DNA of 64,000 nucleotides from contig SAUG01000009.1 in assembly GCA_011316305.1 (NCBI GenBank), positions 1 through 64,000 of the forward strand, read 5' to 3'. Position numbers and translations under genes: made by a program. The DNA is from Rusavskia elegans. Its lineage: Eukaryota; Ascomycota; Lecanoromycetes; Teloschistales; Teloschistaceae. The notes under the pieces are model-generated. The model was not told the origin of the DNA. It did no database searches and saw only the letters and a program-made list of their open reading frames with translations. This document shows positions 35,001-46,275 of this stretch, piece after piece; the first letter of the stretch is position 1; each line of letters starts with the position of its first letter.

Positions 35001-38000
35001 ATATTAACTTTTATTTAAAGAATTAAAGGTAATATCTATATTTATATAACCGGATTATAATCTAATTTAAATATAATTTGCCGATTTCTTTACTATTAAT
35101 TCTAGATATATATATATTTCGGCAGATTATAATTTTATAATTTATATTCTATATTATCTAGTATATTTTTAAAAAATATAGATTATTATTATATTTCGGA
35201 TATTTTTTATCTAGTAGATAGATTAAATGCTTTTCCTAGAATTAATATATAAAGTTATTATAAATATTTTCCCGAAATTCTTTTTAAAATACTTTAAACC
35301 GAACTAGAAAATTATAAATATAAATAGTAACTAGTAGATTCCGAAATTAAAACCCGGTAGAAAATACTATAGCTTCTTTAAAATAAAAGTACTATTTTTT
35401 ATTATTTTTAATAAAGTCGCGGGTAAAATATATATCCCGAAAGGTTTTATATACCTAGTTTTAATATATCTATATATTTTTAAAACTAGAAATTCTAGAA
35501 ATATAAAAAAGTAATATCTATAGAAAATAGCGTTTACCTATAAGATAATTATAATAAAAGATTCGGCTAATTAAAAAAAGAAATTACTTTAACTACTATT
35601 ATTATATTTTCGAATTAAATATATACTTTTATAGAAAGTTTTTATTTAAAATATTTCGGCTATCTATATTAATTATATTTTTTTCGAACTTTATTATTAA
35701 AATTAATTTATCTAGAATAATAGTATTTAATAACTCCGTTTTATTAGTATTTTCTAAAAGCTAACTAAATATATATTAGATAGGTAAAGGAATAGATACT
35801 ATATAGACTACTATTTCTAATATTTTAAATACTTTAATAGTTTATAGACTACTATAGATAGATCGTTAATATTACTATTAATATCGTATATAATTATATT
35901 ATTTTCCGTTTTAGTTCCGAACCGAATTATTTCAATATAATAACTTTTAGAAATAAATTTATAGATATACTAAACTACTTTAATACTAGTATATATCGGG
36001 ATATTGATATAATAGTAATATTTTATAGAAAGATATAGATATATAGTACTACCTATCGATTATTAAATTAGAAATCGGTTAAATTCTAGCTATCGCGGAC
36101 CTAAATATATCTATTATTAGATTTTTAGTAAATCGGATATCTATCCGAGCTAATAGTAATATAAAACTAGAACTATTTCGGAAATCTTTTACTATATCGG
36201 ATAGATTTAGTATCTTTTAATAATTATTTATAGAGCGTATTAGATTTTACTATAATCTAAAGATTATATATTATATTATTTTTAGTAATTTCTATTAATT
36301 AGCTAGACGGATTATAACCCGGAAAAAATAATTCCGCTATAATAATATTTTTGAAATTATAGAAGCTACCATTATTTTAGAAATATAAAAGACGATATAT
36401 AAATATATATAGAAAGTCCTATTTCTAATATTTAATTATTTAAACTGAATTTTTATATTTTCCGAATAAATCCTTTTTATATTTCTTTAATAACGACTAT
36501 TACTATAAATAAAATATCTATATTATTAAATTATCCCGATTTTAGACTTTATATTATAGCTATTTCATTATAAAAACCTCGGGCTATTTTAGATTTGCTA
36601 TTATAATTATAAATAGCGACGTTTTACTCTAATATTTAATTAACGCTATCGAATCTAATATACGTTTATATATAAAACGGTTAACTCTTATATATAATAA
36701 AGGTAAATTTATCCGATAGCCGATATTCTATAGATTAATATTATTTTAAACTAATATATCTTTAACGCCTTAATATAAATCTATTCGAATTATTTTCTGA
36801 TTCTATTACTACTAATTAAATTCCGTCTGATTATATACTATAAAAGTATTAACCGTGATTTACTAAAAAAGATATCTGTTATAATAGAATATATTAAAAT
36901 CTGTATATTTTTTATAAAGTTAATATAAATAGAAATCCCGTTAATTTATTTTAATTCGGCTATTTTTAAATTTTAAATTCTAATAAAACTCCGGTTTACT
37001 TTTTAGAAATAGTAATATATAATAGAGCAATTTATAATAAATATAATTCGGGTTATAAAAATATATATTCGATTAATTTAAACCTATTCTATTATATTTA
37101 TAGATAATATCATTTGGGAAATTGAAAGTTAATATATTTAGATAGAATTAGTAATAGAATATAATTAGTAGTAGATAAATTTATACGTCGTTTATTAATA
37201 TCTTATTCTATAATAAATAATATATAGATATTAAATTAAATATAGAGCGGAACCCGATTTACTATCTATTTATATTTCCGAATCATCTTCTATATGGTTT
37301 TAAACGTACTAATAAATAGACTATATTTCTAAAATATATATATTAACTTTCAGGTTTCTATTTCTTTTCTATCGAAATTCTACTATCTAGCTAGAATTAT
37401 AGATATAGATCTAGGCGTATCATTTTAGTATTTAAAAAATCTTATATGTAGTATTTTTTTTTAAATCTAAAAAGAACTAGTCTGTTTTAAAATAATCGAG
37501 GGTTTTTAGTAATTTAATAGGATATAAAAATTAAAAACATATTGAACTAGCGGTTATTTTTTAGATAATAGATACTATAGTTATCTTTTCGGATTAAAAA
37601 GTTTTTTAGAAATTATAAAAGCGGCTATAATAGTAGAAACTATATTTTCCTTTATTTATAATAAGTTTTATATTCGATAGTAATTTTAGAAGATTTCATA
37701 ACCTTTTTATTAATTTAATATTTAGTACTATAACTTATATATACTATTTAATACTAGCTAGTAGAAGTATATTTATATAGTCAGTATTATAGAATATTAT
37801 TTCCGAATACTATAATTTATATATAGTAGAGTAAAATCTTTTTCGGTAGTATTAATAGCTTTAATTATTAAACTAGCTATGAATAGTTTTTTATTATTCT
37901 ACCGGATCTATTTCTTTACTAGTTTTCTACTATTCTTTTTTTAAAGTAAATATTATAAAAGATATAGTAGAAACCCGTTACTATTTTTAATATCTTTACT

Positions 38001-38196
38001 TTTAAAATTACTATCTTCCCGATTCGGCTATTATAATTATTATTATTATTAATATATCTTTCGGTATATTTAACGCGGTATTAAAAATAGATTAATATCG
38101 AATTTAGTATCGATCTTATTAATAATAGGAAGATCGAAAAAGAAATCGGAATAAAAATAGCGATTATTATTTTTATCGATATTAGAATTAGAATCG
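32090..38196. other. 6-kb unrecognised, RIP-mutated block
   Basis: This is the largest stretch that none of the window's repeat families explains. It lacks open frames, is depleted in CpA/TpG, and so was probably a repeat (RIP needs duplication). Short stretches look protein-like, for example around 35370-35430 and 36090-36160, but no motif could be confirmed. It continues beyond the solo LTR and the retroposon to about 40360. Confidence 0.45.
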
Positions 38197-38201
38197 ATAT
38201 C

Positions 38202-38377
38202 TATTGAAATCATATGTGTGGAACATCAAGCTTGATTCACTAAGGTGGGCTTTCGCCTGAACTAAGTATACAAGAAGGAGGTGGCAGGGCCTTGGCGCCG
38301 TAAGCCACTAGGCCTGATCGGCACTAGCGCCCTTGGCGCCTTGGCACAGCTGTTGTGCGTAATACGTACTTCCAACA
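38202..38377 (-). repeat. Solo copia LTR, best preserved copy
   Basis: A 176-bp LTR (TATTGAAATC to CTTCCAACA on the forward strand) flanked by perfect ATATC duplications (38197-38201 and 38378-38382). No internal sequence lies on either side, so it is a solo LTR from LTR-LTR recombination. It keeps most of its GC and CpA/TpG steps (for example GGCCTTGGCGCC, CACAGCTGTTGTGCG). It is the best guide to the ancestral LTR. Confidence 0.95.
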
Positions 38378-38560
38378 ATATCGCTCTAGCTATTACTACT
38401 ACTATTACTATTATTTAGGCTTTTAGGCGTATAATGGATAGGATATAGTATATTATCTGGCCGAAATAGAATATAGATCTAGGGCTATACTAGTCTAGTA
38501 TATAGAGAAATATAGATAATTTCGGGACTTTCTTTATTTTCTATATAAAGGGAGCGATAT

Positions 38561-39553
38561 TTAGTTAATTTGTTTTGGTTTTGGTACCCGGTGAACCAGT
38601 AGATCGGTAAGCATTTCAAGCGTTAGTATACCAGTATCGAATATACGGTAGTAGAACTTATATTCTAGTTCTATTAACGTAAATAACGGTTTTATAGAAT
38701 TTTAATTTAAATTTACTTAGTAATATAACGTATCCTTCTACCGATAACTTAACTAACGTCGAATTTTTATAGATAAATATACCTCGCAGTTATCGCTTCT
38801 TTTTCTTCTTTTACTAATAATATAAGCCCTGTAATACTATACCCTCGTAAGTACTGCGATTGACTAAAACTTTTTACGTACGTATATACTCCCGTAATAG
38901 CTATAGTTATAAGCTAAACTAGACGATAGTACCTTTCTATATCCGTAATAACTATACCTATTCGCGTAGACGTCGACTATCTCGTAGTAGCTAGAATAAG
39001 CTATTCTAACTTCGATATAAATAGCCTCTTTACCGCCTTTAAAACGCGCTATCCGACTTCCCTACCCCCTTTTAATTTAATCGACCGGGTAAAGCTTCTA
39101 GCTGTAGTAGCTAGTATACTAGCTAGTAACTATTTTACGGCTAGCGACCCTCTTAAAGCTACGCGGGCTAAAGAGTACCTTAATAGCTTAGTAGAATATT
39201 TAGGTACAGGTTATATAATAAGTATAGCTGAGGTAAAAACTATAGATAGATACTTTATAGTATAGTAGGTAGATATAGCGGAAATATTAGAAGCTGATAA
39301 TTATATATAATATCGAGAAAGGACTAGATATATAGTATTTAAGTATGATAGAGGATTCGTAATCGCGAATAAAGAAAGAAAAAGTTAAATAGAAGTAATT
39401 AACTGCGCTATAAATCTTACCTGACGAACTATATATCTTTAGCTGTAAAAATTTCTTTATATATAAAATATTATAATCGTTACCGTATATAACGTTAATA
39501 AAATATATATATAAAAACTCAATATAATTCCAGACAGGAGCCCTCTAAAGGGG
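38561..39553 (+). mobile_element. Type 1 retroposon-like element, best copy
   Basis: 993 bp between duplications AAAGGGAGCGATAT (38547-38560) and AAAGGAAACGATAT (39554-39567), different only by G-to-A. It starts TTAGTTAATTTGTTTTGG, soon followed by GGTACCCGGTGAACC, and ends in GACAGGAGCCCTCTAAAGGG. It contains one decayed frame and no reverse transcriptase, LTR or terminal inverted repeat. TSD length and lack of terminal repeats suggest target-primed mobilisation by another element. Confidence 0.87.
38917..39375 (+). pseudogene. Decayed type 1 retroposon frame, best copy
   Basis: From about 38955 the frame is nearly open for over 120 codons: V-D-V-D-Y-L-V-V-A, N-S-L-F-T-A-F-K, P-P-F-N-L-I-D-R-V-K-L-L-A (about 39070-39105), N-S-L-V-E-Y-L-G-T-G (about 39185-39210), A-E-V-K-T-I-D-R-Y-F (about 39225-39250). 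Stops are TAG-TAG near 39262 and TAA near 39308. It ends R-G-F-V-I-A-N-K-E before TAA at about 39388. A pattern shared with the type 2 frame (K/R-L-L-A, E-Y-L, then I-D/K and A-E/V-x-A) suggests a common origin. No domain is recognised; it may be largely helical. Confidence 0.65.
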
Positions 39554-39567
39554 AAAGGAAACGATAT

Positions 39568-40360
39568 ATAGAATATAGTAAAAATTATCGAAATAAAAAT
39601 TCAATTTAGGACTAGTAAATATATTATAGAATAGATACTAGCTACTATGGATTAAAGGATAATAAATATTATAGTCTTTTATTTATAGATATATCTTTAT
39701 TATCATAGTATATATAACGCTATTGCCGGCTATTTAAATCTATTTTAATTAATATAGGTCAATTCGGGATAGATATATATTATTTTAAAGGAAATTTATC
39801 TATTTTAAACTATATTTAAAATTAGTAGTTTAATAGAAAAGAGAATAGGATATAAAAAAAATATTTCGAAGGATATAATATATTTAGAAAATAGAAAACT
39901 ATCGATTTAAAGAGTTTAGTTTCTAAAATACTATATAAAGGTAGCTTTCTATAAAATGGGAACAGACTTATTATAAAAGTATTATAATAGTTTTAGAATC
40001 GGGCGAAAAAAACTATTATAAAAGGGCTAAAAAATCTAGTAAAAAAGATATTAGAATTAAAAATAGGAAGAACTAGTATCGTTATAATAAAAAATAGATT
40101 CGGGTAGTCGATTCGAATAAATTAGGATTCGAAATAGAAAGAAAAATATTTTTTAAATAGATAATTTATATTTTATTATATAAATCTACTATATAGTTTA
40201 GTTGTCCGATATATAAAAATTTCTATTTAACTATAATAATCTTATTTCTAGATCGATTTATATTCTAAAAACGATATATAAATACGTAAAATTTATAACG
40301 AATCTAGATAAATAATCTTAAAATTAAAATATGAAACGCTAATAATATAGTAACTATAAC
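39568..40360. other. Unrecognised AT-rich DNA with a lysine-rich frame
   Basis: It continues the 32-38 kb block. A forward frame at about 39975-40160 is open except for two TAG codons and codes for a basic stretch (E-S-G-E-K-N-Y-Y-K-R near 40000, V-V-D-S-N-K-L near 40105). AT bias alone favours Lys and Tyr, so this is not called a gene. Confidence 0.4.
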
Positions 40361-40374
40361 AGTTATATAGAATC

Positions 40375-40470
40375 GAATCGAAAGTTTTAATATTCGGTAA
40401 CGTTAAGGTACTATAGTTCTACTAAGACAGATAGTTATTAGTAATTCGAATTCCAGTATATTATCTAATA
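40375..40470 (-). mobile_element. Terminus of a palindrome/tandem-repeat element
   Basis: It ends GTAATTCGAATTCCAGTATA, preceded by AGTTATTAG and GGTAACG-like sequence, matching the terminus at 12950-13013 and its reverse complement at 46276-46330. Only the end survives here; no tandem units follow. Confidence 0.6.
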
Positions 40471-40489
40471 GGAAAAGAGATTTTTATTT

Positions 40490-40622
40490 AAACCCGAACC
40501 GAGTCGGATTAAATTTTAAAAAAATCCGATCCGACTTAGTTCGGTATCTAGAAAAGTCGGAACCGACTCGGGTCGGATTAGTTCCTCTAACCCGGGTTCG
40601 AAACCCGATTCAACGGCCAATC
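40490..40622 (+). mobile_element. hAT-like MITE, 3' end only
   Basis: CCGAACCGAGTCGG arms followed by GGTTCGAAACCCGATTCAAC and GGCCAATCTA, the same right end as at 44727. The left half is missing; it may have been lost with the neighbouring element end. Confidence 0.75.
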
Positions 40623-41610
40623 TAGTATTATTCTATTTAGTAAAATACTTTTCTACTATCTAGTCTTTATTATTAACTTTTACGATATTATTACTATTTT
40701 TATCTTCCGTTTTATAAAGAAACTCGATAGCTATATTAGCTATAATACTACTATAGCTAAATTCTTTATTAAACTTTAATTATATTTATTTTTAAAGTCG
40801 CTATAATAAATTATTTATTATAAAATATAATAAACGAATAGAGCTATATATTTTGTTAAAATTAGCTATAGTAGACTCGAAAAGATATTAGAAATAAATT
40901 AAAAAAAATTGGATAGTTCTATATATATAATATATTTATCTAATATATTATATTATTTCGTTTCCATTTCATCTAATTAATTTATATTATCTTTTCCGTT
41001 TCTTTTTCGCGAGTTTTATTACGGAGTTTAGTTTAATATAATAATATAATATATTAATCAAAGTCTATTTTAAAACATTTCACTAATTCTTTAGTCCGTT
41101 TCCTCGTTTCTAGCGTTTTATTTTGAAATAGCCTTTATATCTAGATCTATAGTTTTCTATATATAGATTTCTTTTAGTTTCTAGAAACGTTTATATATAG
41201 TAATACGCTCTATTCTATATTTTTTATAGAATATATATTTAGGCTCTTACTATCCTCCATTACGTTTACTATTTATAATCGATTTAGATTTTATAAATAG
41301 AAATTTTAATTTAGATATAGCAGGATATTAGATAGTAGTTTAAATAATATAATAGAGTATTATAAATCATATTCGAAAGAATCTATATAAAATACTAGTA
41401 GAAAGTAGATAGAAATGTATAGTAGAATACGCTAGAAGTCTATATAGGCTCGTCTACTTCAGACGAAATCTAGCCGACGATTATATAAACTAACTAGACT
41501 TTATTTTTAATTATCCTTTTTTTATTAACTAACTATTACGATAGAATTCTAATATAGTATATACTGTACTATTATATCTATTACTCTATTTATTTCATTT
41601 TATAATTATA
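40623..41610. other. Unrecognised AT-rich DNA left of copia C
   Basis: No gene or named repeat is seen. It is heavily RIP-like. Confidence 0.5.
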
Positions 41611-41615
41611 TTATA

Positions 41616-41791
41616 TATTGAAATCATATATATGGTATATAAAACTTAATTTACTAAAGTAGGTTTTCGTCAAAACTAAATATATAAAAAGGAAATAAAA
41701 GGGCTTTAGCGCCTAGAACTACTAGACCTAATCGGTACTAACGCTCTGAATACTTTAATATAGCTATTATACGTAAGACGTATCTCTAATA
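41616..41791 (-). repeat. 3' LTR of copia C
   Basis: 176 bp, from TATTGAAATC to CTCTAATA. It is among the most mutated LTR copies. Confidence 0.88.
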
Positions 41792-41794
41792 CTT

Positions 41795-42975
41795 CTATAC
41801 GAATAATATATTATATATATACTAATAGTAAAAATAAATAAGCTCGCTATATACTCGCTAAAAAATCTATAGAAAAAAGAGTTTATACGGTATATCTAGA
41901 GCTTCGGCGATCGAAAATATCTATTTAATAGTAAATTATAGGTATTAGCGATTATAATCGATACTATTAAAAAACTAAAAGCTATAGATTTTATATTTTA
42001 TCTAAATTTACTGAAAGAATATATACTAAATAGATATTAGAATAATATAAACTTTTATATATATATTAGAATATTTAACGTCTAGATTGTTTTAGAAATA
42101 AATATATTTACTATAGCTTCGAAAATTTTTATAAATTTTCGGATTATTATTAGTTATAGCGCTTTTATAGTATTATTCCAGAAATACTAGAGATTTCTAT
42201 AGTTAATTTAGTAGTATAACGAGATAATGAAAACTCTAATATGAATTTGTATATCGTTATTATTTAACTATAAACGGCTAAAATTATTTCAATTCTAAAA
42301 GCTATTAATATTATCTTTTATCTAATAGTATTTGGCCTGGGTGGCGCAGTAGTAACGCTGCGTAACCTGGAGGCCCGGCGGATCTAGCGCTCTTCGGAGT
42401 TAACGGAGTTAATCCGATAGGTCGGGGGTTCGAATCCCTCGAAGACTAACCTAATATTTAAGTTTTTTTTATCGACCCTAGTCGATTTTTATAGAGTTTT
42501 AAAATATAGAAAGACTAGATAGTAGATCGTTTCGGCCTAGCCCGATCGATCGAAGGAAATTAAGTTAATTAAAATTAAATAGATTACGGTTTCCTTCTAG
42601 GTTTTAGTTTAGATCTAGCTCTTTCGGAAGTCCTTAATTTAAGTTCTCGGTAAAAATACTTAAGTACTAAATAACTACGTAATCTGATCGAATTAGCGCC
42701 TCTAGCGTTAAATTCGTAAAAGACTAAAATCAAAAATCCGAATAATTAATCGTATATAATAATTATCTAATAGTGTTTAGATTCGAAGTTTAGATATAAT
42801 AGTATCCGGGGATAGAAATGGAATAGGTTATTATTATAGTATATAAAGGTAATAAAAGCTCGAAAACTATTAAATAGTTCGATAAATACTTCGATATATA
42901 GATATAGGTCGAGCTTTCTAGAACTATAAATAATAAAGTCGAATTTTCGAAAGCTATCTAAATCTATAACGGCTA
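41795..42975 (-). pseudogene. Remnant of the 3' frame of copia C
   Basis: The equivalent of the B frame, interrupted by a SINE at 42334-42762 and shortened by a deletion near 41882 (about 270 bp missing relative to B). It is strongly mutated; phase could be followed only in short pieces. Confidence 0.45.
42334..42762 (+). mobile_element. tRNA-headed SINE, reference copy
   Basis: 429 bp with duplications TTATCTAATAGTATTT (42318-42333) and TTATCTAATAGTGTTT (42763-42778). The head GGCCTGGGTGGCGCAGTAG holds the A box; GGGGGTTCGAATCCC near 42423 is the B box; an extra arm (CTAGCGCTCTTCGGAG) lies between. The body has the CGGCCTAGCCCGATCGATCG motif; the tail is TTAATCGTATATA. The empty site is at 17415-17445 in copia B. 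A tRNA scan may call the head a pseudo-tRNA. Confidence 0.93.
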
Positions 42976-43120
42976 TAAATAATATTTAATAGAAGCGTAG
43001 AATATAAAGAGTTAAATGGTATATTTAGAATTATAGTAGTAAATACTAGACGAGAAATATATAGCAGGTAGTTAATAGCTAGAACGCTAACTAGACTATA
43101 CCCGCGCTAGCTCCGAAAAG

Positions 43121-43129
43121 CTTTATATA
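43121..43129 (-). promoter_or_regulatory. Conserved TATATAAAG block (copia C)
   Basis: The reverse complement reads TATATAAAGCTTTTCGGAGC, the most intact version of the block seen ahead of the 3' frame in all five copies. It is a candidate TATA box by position only. Confidence 0.4.
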
Positions 43130-44280
43130 GAGTTAATATAGTCTATCAGATTGTTAAAATATATTTACCAATATTAAGACTAGTTAATATATTAAATCTA
43201 ATATTGAATTTAATAGAGTTTAGAGTAAAGGTAATCTTTTAATGTTTTATTATTAAAATAGAAAAATAAATCCGGGTATAAATAACTATATATAGAATTC
43301 ACTCGAATATACTATCGGAAAGTATAAAAAATATATAGTAATTTAAAAACGATATAGATATGATATAGATAGATCTATAGAATCTAAAAATATTTAAAAG
43401 TATAACTATTTTCTAAAATATATATTATATTTTCTAAAAATAGTATTTATAGATATAAAGTAATCGGTAATATCCCGAAATTAATAGTATCCCGGGGGAG
43501 ATTATTATTAGAGAGATTATTATAATTTAAATAGATTATTACTATTATTATTAAACGTTTAAAACGTTTTTAGGTCTTTAAATCCAAGTACTATATAGAA
43601 AGTTTCGAATTTACTTTTATCTAGAATTATAGTAAGTCTATTAGCTATTGTTTTCTTCTTATAGAATATACTAAAGGTCGATAGCTTCGTTAGTAATCTT
43701 TTTTAATAGAAATTTAATATAGAAATCTATATATTATTATATTTATAGAATTAAAGACTTTTAGTAAAAGCGATAGCGCCCTAGTTATTACTATAGAGGA
43801 TTACTATATCTGGAATAGTATTTATATCCTATTTATTATTTGATAACTAATTTAGGATATAATATCACTAAATAGCCTCTTTACTAGCTCTAGTCTCTTG
43901 ATCTAATCTTACTTTAGTAGTTAATATTACTATAATAGTTTATCGTTTAGATAACTAGTAAATAACGCTAGATCTAATATCGAAAATATACCTAGAAATA
44001 GAATGTTATATTTCTTAATTATTTACCTAATCGGTATTAATATACCCCCGAAGCCTTTATAGGTCGTTTCTATAGATAAAAATAAAGTAAGCTGTTTTAT
44101 ATAGGTATTTAAAAATTCTAGTAACGGCGTTCTAATAGTAGTTTATAGAGTTAAATAAATATTAGCTATTAACGGAGATAGTAAAAGTAATATTAGAATG
44201 GGTTCTAAATATAGTATATATTAAAAAACTTATAGTATTCTAATATTTACGCTTTATTAGTAAAAGATAGTCCTAATCGC

Positions 44281-44727
44281 TAGACTGGCTACTTCAGGTC
44301 GGATTCCCTAAGAGGTATAGGTCGATTTCTAAAGTTAGAATCAAGAATCAAATCGGGTTATAAAGTAGAAACCGATGGCCCGACCCGCTACACCTTCTAT
44401 AAATAGTATAATATAATCATTAATTTAATATTATTCTATATAAAGGCTAGTAGGATACTAAATAGAATAATTTAATTAATTATATATAAAGGTAATATAT
44501 TTAGATATGATATTTACTTTAACTAGATTTATTATAAATTAGTAGATATAACTTTTATATTAGAGTTATACATTTATACTAGATTTTAGCGGTTTTAGCG
44601 GGTCGAACCCGGGAACCCGAGTTCGACCCGGAACCGAGTCGATTCGGTACCTAGAAAAGTCGAAACCGACTCGGGTTAGGTCGGTTATTTTAACCCGAGT
44701 TCGAAACTCGACCCGACGGCCAATCTA
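44281..44727 (+). mobile_element. hAT-like MITE, reference copy with perfect 8-bp duplication
   Basis: 447 bp, TAGACTGGCTACTTCAGG to CGACCCGACGGCCAATCTA. The duplications CTAATCGC (44273-44280 and 44728-44735) are identical, and the empty site is seen in B (about 18925) and D (about 54055). Eight-bp duplications and short terminal inverted repeats fit the hAT superfamily. It has no transposase frame, so it depends on another element. Confidence 0.92.
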
Positions 44728-46275
44728 CTAATCGCTAGGGGCGATTTCTAAATAAAAGCCGAGATCTATAGAAATAGAAACGTTACTTTTATAGATAGCG
44801 AAGCTATAATTTTCTAGAATCTATTTAATATCGGTAGTTTAGTTTAACTAAATAGAACGAAGTCTCTCGTTTTTAATAATTTTTATATCGAGGTAGAAAT
44901 TAATAGAATCTAAATCTAATATTTAGAAAATTTCGTTCAAAAATATTATAATATTATTAAAATCCTAATAACTAGCGCTATTATAAAAGATATCGGTAAT
45001 ATAAATACCGATAATAATTATATCGTTATAAAAAATACTATAATCGGATTCTAGAAATTCAAAGCCGATAGTAGTAAAAAATTTAGTAAAGTAGCGGTAC
45101 TAAATTTAAAGCGACTATTTAAAACTATAAAAGGCCTTCCGAAGCTTATATATTATAATAGAATTACGAAAACTTATAGAATATTATATATAGATAATTT
45201 TATTTATATAACCGTAGAGGAAGGCGATTTTAATATCTATTTAATTAAATTCTAGGCCTTAGGCGGCAGCTATAGCGAAGATAGCTTTATATAATATTAG
45301 TTTAATAACGGAAGCGAAGGTTTTATTAAAATCGATACTGCCTTTCTATTTAAAGCTATAAATAACCTAGCGAGCTTTAAAGTACGCGATATTATTATCG
45401 GCGTCCTTTTTAACTTTATATATCTATTTCCTTCCTAGAAGATATTCTATTAAAGGTAGAGATATTCTAATATATAGTATCTAAATATTATTTAATTTTA
45501 TTAATACTAGTCCCTCTTCTATAGCCTTACGCTATTCATCGGTATAAGATAATTCTATAGCTTCTTTATATAACTAGGGTTCGAAATAATCTATTTAAGT
45601 ACTTTTTTTAGTACTAATATATATATAGATAATCATAAATAGGTCTAGTTAGGAACGATTATAATTATCTAATACCCGGAATTCGGAGTAATTACGTAGA
45701 ACTTTAACGAGAGATTAAATAGTATAATCGGTATATAGATAAAATATAATAGTTTAAAAACAAGGTAGTAATCTATCGAAATCTAAATCCGAGTTATTAA
45801 TCTCGGTAATATAAGAACTGGTAGGTAGAATAGCCAGCGATAGAGTTTAACTATAGATAAAAGAAATTCGGTAAAATACCAGAATTTAACGAGAAAGAAC
45901 TATTAATTTAGATATTAATAGAAGATTACTAGATTATAACTGCGACCCGTTGGAATTAGACCTCCTATTGGTACGCTGCTACTTCTATAATAGCTACTAT
46001 TTAAATATATCTTCTAATATTTTCAATTTCTATAGATCTAATAAATCTAGAGTTTAATCTTTTTTTTCAAATACTATAGAAAAGGCGAAAATAATTTGAT
46101 TTTAAAGGTTTAATAATTTATAGATAATATCGCTAAAATAACTAATTAAAATATATTTATAGCTTCGATTATAGAATTTTTTGAATTCTTTACTATATAT
46201 TAGATACGCTGCAAAACCTAGAATATAGAGTTAATTTAAATCTAGAAGTTAACTATACTTCTTTTTATATTAAAT

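Noticed and set aside
35370..35430. Possible PIF1/Helitron helicase Walker A region (L-K-P-G-R-K-Y, then V-L-F-F-I, then A-G-K)
   Set aside because: The first glycine of the P-loop would need a G-to-T change, which RIP does not make, and no other helicase motif was found downstream.
39975..40160. Lysine-rich reading frame as a gene
   Set aside because: AT-rich DNA by itself yields Lys, Asn, Ile and Tyr; without a second copy or a motif there is no evidence for coding.
42334..42450. Functional tRNA gene at the SINE head
   Set aside because: A and B boxes are present, but it is followed by a repeat body with target duplications and recurs with the same body elsewhere; it is a SINE head.
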